From assembly GCF_016862895.1 (NCBI RefSeq), contig NZ_BONV01000057.1:1-54999 (forward strand): 54,999 bases of DNA. The letters are read 5' to 3'. Positions 43,867 through 50,349 of this stretch are shown piece after piece. Source of the stretch: Planotetraspora kaengkrachanensis (GTDB lineage: Bacteria; Actinomycetota; Actinomycetes; Streptosporangiales; Streptosporangiaceae). A program made the position numbers and the translations under genes. Numbering within the stretch: the stretch's first letter is position 1; every line of letters begins with the position of its first letter. The notes under the pieces were generated by a model that worked only from the letters and a program-made list of their open reading frames with translations, was not told the DNA's origin and did no database searches.

Positions 43867-45121
43867 GCCGAGTACGCGCAAGTATGCGCTTGTGGAGTTC
43901 CTCACCTGGTTGCCGGTGGGGTTGATGATCGCGCCGATGGTTCTGCTCATGTCGGTGCGCGGGCTCGATATCGCCCAGATCGGCCTGGTCACGGCCGCGT
44001 ACTCGATCACCGTCGTGGTCCTGGAACTCCCCACGGGCGGGCTGGCCGACGTCATCGGCCGACGGACCGTCCTCGCCGCCTCGGCCGTCTTCAGCGTGGC
44101 GGGGTTCACCATGACGGCGCTGGCGGGCACGTTCTGGGCGTTCCTGGCCGCCTCGCTCCTCAAGGGCGTCGCCCGGGCCCTGTCGAGCGGCCCGGCCCAG
44201 GCCTGGTACGTCGACGGGCTCCATGCGCTCGAAGGCCCGGACGCCGACCTCAAGCCCGGCCTCGCGGCGGGCGGGGCCGCCGGGTCCGTCGCCCTCGCCA
44301 TCGGAACGCTGACAGGCGGTGTGCTCCCGTTGCTCGTCAGCGGCGAGTCGCTCGCCGTGCCGGTCTGGGCGGGCGGGGGTGCCGCCCTGGTCCTGCTGTT
44401 CACGGTCCTCCTCGTGATGCGGGAGCCGGCCAAGCCGGTCCGGCCGCGCTTCGCGGACGTGATGCGCGACGTCCCGGTGACCATCGGGGGAGGGTTCAGG
44501 CTCGCCGTGCTCGACCGTGGCCTCGGGCGCCTGCTGCTCGTCGCGGTGACCGTGGGCGTGCTGCTCAACAGCATCGAACTGCTGACGCCCGGCCGTCTGG
44601 CCGCGCTCACGGGACGACCCGAGACGGCCGGCACGATCTACGCGGTCGTGGCCGCCGCCGGGTTCGCGGCGAACGCCGTGGGCAGCTCCATCGCTCCTGC
44701 CGTGGCCAGGCTCGCCCGGGGGTCGATGCGCGCCGTCATGCTGGCCACCGTCGTCACGGCGGCGTCCGTGGGCGCCCTCGCGGCGTCGGTGGCCCTCGAC
44801 GGCGTGGCGGGAATGGCCGCCGCCGGAGCCGCCTATGTCGTGCTGTTCACGGGCCTCGCCGTCAGTTCGCTGTTCAGGACCGAGCTGATCCACCAGCGGG
44901 TCGCCTCGACGCAGCGGGCGACCGTGATGTCGGTCGACTCGCTCCAGTTGCAGCTCGGCGGGATGGTCTCCTCGCTCGTGCTGGTCCCGATCTCGGCGCA
45001 GGTGGGCACGGGCGGATCGTGGGCCGTGAGCGCCGTGATCACGCTGTCCGCGGCCCTCCTCTATGTACGGCTCCCCGCCGCCCGCCCGGCCGTCGCCGTG
45101 CCTGTACGGCAACCCCAGTAG
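43841..45121 (+). CDS. MFS transporter
   Basis: 426 aa (421 from ATG 43859), about 12 membrane helices. MFS motif A variant GGLADVIGRRTVLAAS between helices 2 and 3, and VVLELPTGG before it, typical of the drug/proton antiporter-like branch. It follows an ArsR-type regulator, a standard repressor-efflux layout. Two starts are possible: 43841 (AAGGA 3-4 nt upstream) and 43859 (AAGGTG upstream), the second lying inside the last repeat core. Confidence 0.9.
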   Translation: MIKKVSMITPSTRKYALVEFLTWLPVGLMIAPMVLLMSVRGLDIAQIGLVTAAYSITVVVLELPTGGLADVIGRRTVLAASAVFSVAGFTMTALAGTFWAFLAASLLKGVARALSSGPAQAWYVDGLHALEGPDADLKPGLAAGGAAGSVALAIGTLTGGVLPLLVSGESLAVPVWAGGGAALVLLFTVLLVMREPAKPVRPRFADVMRDVPVTIGGGFRLAVLDRGLGRLLLVAVTVGVLLNSIELLTPGRLAALTGRPETAGTIYAVVAAAGFAANAVGSSIAPAVARLARGSMRAVMLATVVTAASVGALAASVALDGVAGMAAAGAAYVVLFTGLAVSSLFRTELIHQRVASTQRATVMSVDSLQLQLGGMVSSLVLVPISAQVGTGGSWAVSAVITLSAALLYVRLPAARPAVAVPVRQPQ

Positions 45122-45174
45122 AACGATGTTCGGGTGACAGGGCAGAATCGGGGGGTGCGAAAGGGGTGCGGCCG

Positions 45175-46242
45175 ATGAGCAAGCCGACCGTTACGGCGGC
45201 CAACGAGGAACAGCGCGCGGCCTGGCTCGCCCGGGTCGTCCCGGAGGTCGAGCGTGTGCGGCCGGGGTTGTGGTCGATCCCGGTGCCGATTCCCATCAAT
45301 CCGCTCCGCTACGTCCTCGTGTACGCGCTGGAGATCCCGGACGGCGTGGCGATCATCGACGCGGGATGGAACACCGACGAGGCCTACGACGCCCTCGTGG
45401 CCGGGCTGCGGACGGCCGGATACGAGATCACCGATGTCAAGGCGGTGCTGGTCACCCACATCCATCCGGACCACTACGGCCTGGCCGGGCGCATCCGGGA
45501 GGTCTCGGGGGCCTGGATCGGCCTGCATCCGGAGGACGCCCGGCTGGTCCACGAGCGCTACGACGACTCCGCCATCCAGGCGCTGATCGCCCGGGAGCGG
45601 AGTCTGCTGCTGCGATGCGGCGTGCCGGAGATGACCGCCCAGGAACTGGCCGGCGCGTCCATGATGTTGCGCAGTTTCGTGACGATGGCCGTTCCGGACC
45701 GGCTGATCGAGGACGGCGACCGGATGGACCTCCCCGGATGGGACCTGCGGGCCATCTGGACCCCGGGGCACTCGCCCGGCCATCTCTGCTTCGTGGAGCC
45801 CGACCGGCGGCTCCTGTTCTCCGGCGACCACGTGCTGGCGAAGATCACGCCGATGGTGGCGGTGCACCCCCAGTCGACGGCGAATCCGCTCGCCGACTAT
45901 CTCGACGCCCTCAGGAGTGTCGGGAAACTCGACGTTGACGAGGTGCTTCCCGCCCACGAGTTCCGGTTCCTCGAGCTGGGTGAGCGCGTGGACTACGTGG
46001 TCAAGCACCACGAGGAGCGGCTCGCGGAGGTGGAGCGTGTCCTCGCCGAGACGGGCGGCAGCACGTGCTGGGACCTCGCGACCCGGCTGACCTGGTCGAG
46101 GCCGTGGGAGAGCATCGCTCCCCACATGCGGCGCGGCGCCAACAACGAGACGCTGGCCCATCTCGTGTGGCTGGAGGCGCGCGGTCTGGTCTCGCGCGTG
46201 CCCGGAGAGCCGGATCTGTGGCTCTCCGCAAGTTCTATGTAA
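45175..46242 (+). CDS. MBL-fold metallo-hydrolase (glyoxalase-II/LACTB2-like)
   Basis: 355 aa. Metal motif THIHPDHYGLAG (HxHxDH) near residue 94, then PGHSPGHLCF (second His), SGDHVLAKITP (bridging Asp) and LPAHEF (last His), so the dinuclear zinc site is complete. The C-terminal 90 residues include HHEERLAEVERVL, as in LACTB2-type proteins, with a winged-helix-like tail. Probably a thioesterase or lactonase-type hydrolase on an unknown substrate. It follows the MFS gene by 53 nt and may share its transcript. Confidence 0.88.
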   Translation: MSKPTVTAANEEQRAAWLARVVPEVERVRPGLWSIPVPIPINPLRYVLVYALEIPDGVAIIDAGWNTDEAYDALVAGLRTAGYEITDVKAVLVTHIHPDHYGLAGRIREVSGAWIGLHPEDARLVHERYDDSAIQALIARERSLLLRCGVPEMTAQELAGASMMLRSFVTMAVPDRLIEDGDRMDLPGWDLRAIWTPGHSPGHLCFVEPDRRLLFSGDHVLAKITPMVAVHPQSTANPLADYLDALRSVGKLDVDEVLPAHEFRFLELGERVDYVVKHHEERLAEVERVLAETGGSTCWDLATRLTWSRPWESIAPHMRRGANNETLAHLVWLEARGLVSRVPGEPDLWLSASSM

Positions 46243-46257
46243 ACCAAGTAGGAAATG

Positions 46258-46286
46258 TTGACTATATGCGCCGATGCGTTTAGCGT
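46258..46286 (+). promoter_or_regulatory. Sigma-70-type promoter giving a leaderless upstream ORF
   Basis: TTGACT (46258-46263), 17-nt spacer, TAGCGT (46281-46286). Transcription should begin about 7 nt on, at or within 1 nt of the ATG at 46294, so the first ORF would be leaderless. Confidence 0.75.
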
Positions 46287-46293
46287 CGGCGGC

Positions 46294-46374
46294 ATGAGTC
46301 AGGACGCGTTCACGGCCCGGCCCGCTCGCGGAGACGTCGGCCGCTCCGGCGGCCGCCGATGTCGATCTCGGTGA
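46294..46374 (+). CDS. 26-aa leaderless upstream ORF (candidate leader peptide)
   Basis: Starts at the predicted transcription start and encodes a 26-residue peptide ending GRRCRSR, with its only Cys four residues from the end. Upstream of sulfur- or flavin-related operons, actinobacteria often carry short leaderless ORFs with a terminal Cys that sense cysteine supply. Position and Cys placement suggest that role here; this is inference. Confidence 0.55.
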   Translation: MSQDAFTARPARGDVGRSGGRRCRSR

Positions 46375-46438
46375 GAAGCCCGCGATCGGACCGGCTCCGG
46401 GTCCCGCTGGAGCGTCGCTCTCCCCCGTGGAGGACCGC

Positions 46439-46546
46439 ATGTCCAAGAAACCGCACCTCGAGGCCATTTTGACCACCATGCCGCCCGTCCTCCTGGGCGG
46501 CCCGGGTCCCGCGGGGGACCACGCACGACTGAGGAGGACGCGATGA
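46439..46546 (+). CDS. 35-aa ORF coupled to the FMN-reductase gene
   Basis: ATG with GGAGG 5 nt upstream; begins MSKKPHLEAILTTMPP and ends RLRRTR. Its TGA overlaps the next ATG (ATGA), so the reductase is likely translated by coupling. There is no better ribosome site for it except GAGGAGG just before, which can serve it too. The peptide is unlike any family I know. Confidence 0.55.
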   Translation: MSKKPHLEAILTTMPPVLLGGPGPAGDHARLRRTR

Positions 46547-47169
46547 GCATCGTGACCCTGGTGGGCAACCCGCGGGAAGGGTCCAGGACGCTCGCCATCG
46601 CGGTACGCGCCGCCGAGGCTGTGGCCGGACGGCTGCGACCCGCCGCCGGGCTCGCGGACGCGGCAGGCGCCTCGGAGGGGAGCAGTCCCGCCGCCGGCGG
46701 CTCAGGGGAGTACGGCCGAGCGGGAGACGTGGTGGACCTGGCCGCTCTCGCGCCGGACCTGCTCGCCCGCGAGCCGGGGCCCGGTGTGGAGTCTGCGCTG
46801 AAACTGGTCCTGGACGCCGAGGTCCTGGTGGTGGCCAGTCCCACCTACAAGGGGACGTACACGGGGCTGCTCAAGGTGTTCCTCGACAGGCTTCCGCACC
46901 AGGCGCTGGCAGGGAAGACGGCGTTGCCGCTGCTGGTCATGGGCGATCCCAAGCACTCCCTCGCGGTCGAGGTGCACCTGAGGCCGCTGCTGGTCGAGCT
47001 CGGCGCCTTCGTCCCCACGCCCGGGCTGGTGGTGCTGGACTCGGTGGTCCCGCGTGATTTCGGCCCCGATTCCGGCGCGACGGCCGTACCCGAACTCGAC
47101 GATCTGCTGGACCGCTGGGCCGGGCAGGTGGTTCCCCGCCCGCCGTCGTCCCAGGAGGTTCCGGAATGA
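46543..47169 (+). CDS. NAD(P)H-dependent FMN reductase (SsuE/MsuE-like)
   Basis: 208 aa flavodoxin-like fold. N-terminal VTLVGNPREGSRT is the FMN phosphate loop; SPTYKGTYTGLLKVFLDRLP is the family signature; LLVMGDPKHSLAVEVHLRPLL is in the C-terminal half. Such reductases feed FMNH2 to two-component monooxygenases, often for sulfonate desulfonation. An odd Gly/Ser-rich insert (about residues 40-60) is unusual. No monooxygenase partner follows. Confidence 0.88.
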   Translation: MSIVTLVGNPREGSRTLAIAVRAAEAVAGRLRPAAGLADAAGASEGSSPAAGGSGEYGRAGDVVDLAALAPDLLAREPGPGVESALKLVLDAEVLVVASPTYKGTYTGLLKVFLDRLPHQALAGKTALPLLVMGDPKHSLAVEVHLRPLLVELGAFVPTPGLVVLDSVVPRDFGPDSGATAVPELDDLLDRWAGQVVPRPPSSQEVPE

Positions 47170-47197
47170 CACGCGGACCGGCTCGGAGGTCCAGCTG

Positions 47198-47857
47198 ATG
47201 ACCGCCATGCACGACTCGCCCCCCGACGCTCACGTCCCGACGCACCTCCGGCTCGTGCCCTCAGAGGGCGACCGATCAGAAAATTACGACCGATCAGAAA
47301 ACCCCGACCCCGCCGAGGACGTGGACCCGGCCGAGAGGACCTCCGCGCGGAACGGATCGTCGGCGGCGCAGGCCGGTCCGGTCAGCGGCGAGGAGTTCCG
47401 CCGGGCCCTCGCCGTGCACGCCGCCGGGGTGGTGGTGGTGACCGCCCGGCCGGAGGGCGTGCCGGTGGGACTGACCGCCACCTCGTTCTCGTCGGTCAGC
47501 CTGGAGCCGCCCCTGGTGTCGTTCTACGTGGCGCAGTCGTCGACGACCTGGCCGGCGCTGCGGCGGGCCGATCACTTCGCGGTGAACGTCCTCGCAGGCG
47601 ACCAGGCGGAGGTCGCGGCCAGGTTCGCGAAGAAGGACATCGACCGCTTCGCCCATCCGACCAGGTGGAGCGGGGGCCCGCAGGACGCGCCGCTGCTGCA
47701 CGACGTGTCGGCGCACCTGATCTGCCGTCCCCACCACACGGTCGAGGTCGGCGACCACATCCTCGTCGTCGGCCTGGTCACCTCGACCACCGTGAGCTCG
47801 GCGGGGCGTCCCCTCCTCTACCACAAGGGCAGATTCGGGCGGTTCCTGCCCTACTGA
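47198..47857 (+). CDS. Flavin reductase family protein
   Basis: 219 aa from ATG 47198 (GGAGG about 9 nt upstream). A low-complexity acidic N-terminus (about 1-60, including a repeated DRSEN from a duplicated 14-nt segment) precedes the split-barrel flavin reductase domain: HAAGVVVVTARPEGVPVGLT, TSFSSVSLEPPLVSFY, and GDHILVVGLV, then PLLYHKGRFGRF. It reduces FMN/FAD for a partner oxygenase. It lies 28 nt after the FMN reductase, so one transcript makes two flavin-reducing proteins. Confidence 0.88.
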   Translation: MTAMHDSPPDAHVPTHLRLVPSEGDRSENYDRSENPDPAEDVDPAERTSARNGSSAAQAGPVSGEEFRRALAVHAAGVVVVTARPEGVPVGLTATSFSSVSLEPPLVSFYVAQSSTTWPALRRADHFAVNVLAGDQAEVAARFAKKDIDRFAHPTRWSGGPQDAPLLHDVSAHLICRPHHTVEVGDHILVVGLVTSTTVSSAGRPLLYHKGRFGRFLPY

Positions 47858-47888
47858 CCGGACTGCTCGCCGTACTCGATCAGCCGGA

Positions 47889-47920
47889 GGACGGGCCGTT
47901 CCGAGGGGGACGGCCCGTCC
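47889..47920. terminator. Bidirectional hairpin between convergent genes
   Basis: Perfect 11-bp arms GGACGGGCCGT and ACGGCCCGTCC with a 10-nt loop, ending 6 nt before the stop of the DapB-like gene on the minus strand and 31 nt after the flavin reductase. Confidence 0.8.
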
Positions 47921-47925
47921 TGCGG

Positions 47926-48984
47926 TCAGGCCAGGCGGACGGCGCCGCGTCCCGTCGCGAGCGGCAGGTCGAGGATCGTCCGGATGCCCGGGGGCGCCGC
48001 GCACACGGCGGCGATCGAGTTGACCGCGTGCGCGGCCGCGCCCGCCAGGCCGTGCGACACCTCGTCGATGGTGACGGCCATGGTGGGCCTGCCTTCGATG
48101 TGGATGGCGAACCCGGGCCGAGCCCACCGCGGCGCCTTGTCCGCGTCCGCCTTATAGACGCATTCGACGGTCATGAACGGCATGTTCTTCACCAGGCCGG
48201 TGAAAACCCATCGGGACGCGCAGACCGTGCCGGGCCGCACCACTCCCGCGGCGATCTCGAACTCCTCCGTGGCCAGTTCGAACTCGTCGCTCTCCTCGAT
48301 CTCATCGAGCGCGACGCCGAGGGTGGACGCCACGAGCTGGACGCTCTCCGCGAACAGCGACCGCTGATAGGCGCGGAAGGGGCGGATCGCGTCCGCGTAG
48401 TCCTTGGGCGCGCGTGAGAAGCCGATCAGGTCGGTGACGATCTGCCGGGACGGATGACCGCGGTAGTCGGAGGACTCGCGTACGTAGATGTGGTCGAGCC
48501 GGTCGGACAGCCCGGTCAGCGCGAGCGGCAGCAGGTCGCTCATGAAGCCGGGGTTGATGCCGGTCCCGTGCAGGGAGGTCCCGCCGCGGGCGCAGGCCGT
48601 CTCGATCCGCTCGACGACGCCGGGGCCGTACGCCTGGGGATAGACGAATCCGGTGGTGGTGATGACGTTCTTGCCCGACGACAACAGCGCGCAGATCGTC
48701 TCGAGGTCGGTCGATGGATCGCCGCCGAAGTACGACGCCGGTAACGGCATGTGGAGGACGCAGTCGGCCTCCATGGCCAGCACCTGGTCGACGTCGTCGG
48801 TGCACACGACACCCGCCGTGCCCAGGCCCACCAGCTCACCCGCGTCGAGCCCGACCTTGTCGGGGTCGTAGACGAGAGCTCCCACCAGCTCGAACTCCGG
48901 ACGATTGATCACATTCCGCAGCGCGTATCCCCCGACTGCGCCGGTGGCCCACTGGACCACGCGCAGGGGTGGAGTAAAGGGCAT
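47926..48984 (-). CDS. DapB-like NAD(P)-dependent dehydrogenase
   Basis: 352 aa. N-terminal Rossmann fold with VVQWATGAVGGYALRN (a variant of GxxGxxG) and VLHMPLPASYFGG. The middle has GTGINPGFMSDLLPL, and the C-terminal half is the dimerisation/catalytic domain of dihydrodipicolinate-reductase-like enzymes (2,4-diaminopentanoate-dehydrogenase type). The real DapB catalytic His/Lys motif is not seen, so it is probably not lysine synthesis. In actinobacteria such genes often lie near lipid or steroid catabolism. Divergent from an SDR. Confidence 0.8.
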   Translation of the reverse strand: MPFTPPLRVVQWATGAVGGYALRNVINRPEFELVGALVYDPDKVGLDAGELVGLGTAGVVCTDDVDQVLAMEADCVLHMPLPASYFGGDPSTDLETICALLSSGKNVITTTGFVYPQAYGPGVVERIETACARGGTSLHGTGINPGFMSDLLPLALTGLSDRLDHIYVRESSDYRGHPSRQIVTDLIGFSRAPKDYADAIRPFRAYQRSLFAESVQLVASTLGVALDEIEESDEFELATEEFEIAAGVVRPGTVCASRWVFTGLVKNMPFMTVECVYKADADKAPRWARPGFAIHIEGRPTMAVTIDEVSHGLAGAAAHAVNSIAAVCAAPPGIRTILDLPLATGRGAVRLA

Positions 48985-49164
48985 GCGTGGCCTCCAGCCA
49001 GGTCAGCTCTGGGCGGGGGCCGTGCTGGGAGGGGTGTCGTCGTTGACCCACGCCCGTCCGGGGGCCAGAAACTATAGCAGAAATCACCGGATTGATCACA
49101 GTACGCGGTGATCTGCTGTTGGTCGCCGTCGCTTTCAGGTGGGAGAGCTATTGTTCAGGCAACT

Positions 49165-49177
49165 AGAACCTTGTTCT
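49165..49177. promoter_or_regulatory. Inverted repeat upstream of the SDR gene (candidate TetR operator)
   Basis: AGAAC-CTT-GTTCT, 19 bp before the ATG at 49197. It resembles KstR-type sites (AAC-nn-GTT), but the spacer is 3, not 2, nt. Position suits a repressor of the SDR gene. The rest of the 48985-49196 region is AT-richer and likely holds both divergent promoters. Confidence 0.5.
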
Positions 49178-49196
49178 CCTCCGAAAGGTGGGCGTC

Positions 49197-50093
49197 ATGC
49201 CGGATCTCAGGTTCGACGGACAGGTGGCGGTCGTGACGGGTGCGGGACATGGTCTCGGCCGCTCGCACGCGCTCCTGCTCGCGGAGCGCGGGGCCAAGGT
49301 CGTCGTCAACGACCTCGGCGGCGCCCTCGACGGCACGGGCCCGTCCTCCGGGCCCGCCGCGGACGTGGCCGAGCTGATCGTCAAGAACGGCGGCGAGGCG
49401 GTGGCCAACGGGGACAACGTCGCGACACCCGAAGGTGCCCAGGCCGTCGTCCAGACCGCGATCGACACGTTCGGCCGGGTGGACATCGTGGTCAACAACG
49501 CCGGGATCCTGCGGGACAAGTCGCTGGGCAAGATGACCGTCGAGGAGTTCGACGCCGTGCTGGCCGTCCACGTGCGCGGCTCGTTCCTGGTCACCCGGGC
49601 GGCGTTCCCGCACATGAAGGAGCAGGCGTACGGGAGGATCGTCAACACCTCCTCGCCCGCCGGTCTGTTCGGCAACTTCGGCCAGGTCAACTACTCGACC
49701 GCGAAGATGGGCCTGGTCGGCCTCACCAAGTCGGTCGCCATCGAGGGCGCGCGCGCCAACATCAGGGCCAACGCGATCGCGCCGATCGCCTGGACCCGGA
49801 TGACCGAGGCGTTGTTCCCCGCCGAGTTCGAGGAGAAGCTGACGCCCGAGCGGATCAGCCCGCTGGTCGCCTACCTCGCGCACGAGAGTTGCGAGACGAC
49901 CGGCGAGGTGTTCTCCGTGGGCGGTGGCCGCGTCGCCCGCGTGTTCGTCGCCGAGGGCCCGGGCTGGCGTACGGACGACCTCACGATCGAGGCGATCCAC
50001 GACAACTGGGACGCCGTGATGACCGAGGAGCCCCACCTTCAGCCCACCACGCTGGGGGGACAGGCCACCGCGTCCATGCAGGCCATGCTGTAA
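49197..50093 (+). CDS. SDR oxidoreductase, MFE-2/17-beta-HSD4-type
   Basis: 298 aa from ATG 49197 (GAAAGGTGG upstream). Rossmann VVTGAGHGLGRSHALLL and NDLGG, then NNAGILRDKSLGKM. Catalytic Ser in IVNTSSPAGLFGNFGQ and Tyr-Lys in VNYSTAKMGLVGL. NDLGGALDGTG is characteristic of the dehydrogenase part of peroxisomal multifunctional enzyme 2, which oxidises 3-hydroxyacyl-CoA in beta-oxidation. C-terminal 60 residues match the same subfamily. Partner hydratase not present. Confidence 0.9.
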   Translation: MPDLRFDGQVAVVTGAGHGLGRSHALLLAERGAKVVVNDLGGALDGTGPSSGPAADVAELIVKNGGEAVANGDNVATPEGAQAVVQTAIDTFGRVDIVVNNAGILRDKSLGKMTVEEFDAVLAVHVRGSFLVTRAAFPHMKEQAYGRIVNTSSPAGLFGNFGQVNYSTAKMGLVGLTKSVAIEGARANIRANAIAPIAWTRMTEALFPAEFEEKLTPERISPLVAYLAHESCETTGEVFSVGGGRVARVFVAEGPGWRTDDLTIEAIHDNWDAVMTEEPHLQPTTLGGQATASMQAML

Positions 50094-50120
50094 CCACGCC
50101 GCTGCGGTCACGTCCATCGA

Positions 50121-50160
50121 TCGCGGGCCGGCGCCGGGTGTGTCCCGGTGCCGGCCGCGA
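50121..50160 (+). terminator. Long hairpin after the SDR gene
   Basis: About 17 paired bases between TCGCGGGCCGGCGCCGGG and CCCGGTGCCGGCCGCGA, with one bulge and one G-T pair, and a 5-nt loop. It lies 28 nt after the SDR stop and just before the first core of array D. Confidence 0.8.
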
Positions 50161-50168
50161 TGCGGCGT

Positions 50169-50349
50169 GCATGATCACGTCTGGTGTTCTCGCAGGTCGC
50201 GAGGCGCGCCTGCGAATCTGTGCATGATCACGGCGAGGGTTTGGCCAGGCCGTACGGCGTGGCGCCGAACCTGTGCATGATCACGGCGAGGGGTTGGGCA
50301 GGTCGTGCGGCGTGGCGCCGAACCTGTGCATGATCACGGCGAGGGGGGG
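50169..50349 (-). repeat. 53-nt repeat array D (four cores)
   Basis: On the minus strand, GTGATCATGC cores begin at 50337, 50284, 50231 and 50178, each 53 nt apart. Three of the units read ACAGGTTCGG or ACAGATTCG next, and GACCTGC or GGCCTGG at unit positions 34-40. The two units nearest the GH65 gene are almost identical, so this is the youngest array. The stop codon of the GH65 gene lies in CCTGA at the unit-tail position just before the first core. Confidence 0.93.

Noticed and set aside
18495-50349. CRISPR interpretation of the 53-nt arrays
   Set aside because: The conserved core is only about 10-20 nt, units share further conserved positions, orientation flips within one array, arrays are short and scattered, and no cas genes are present.
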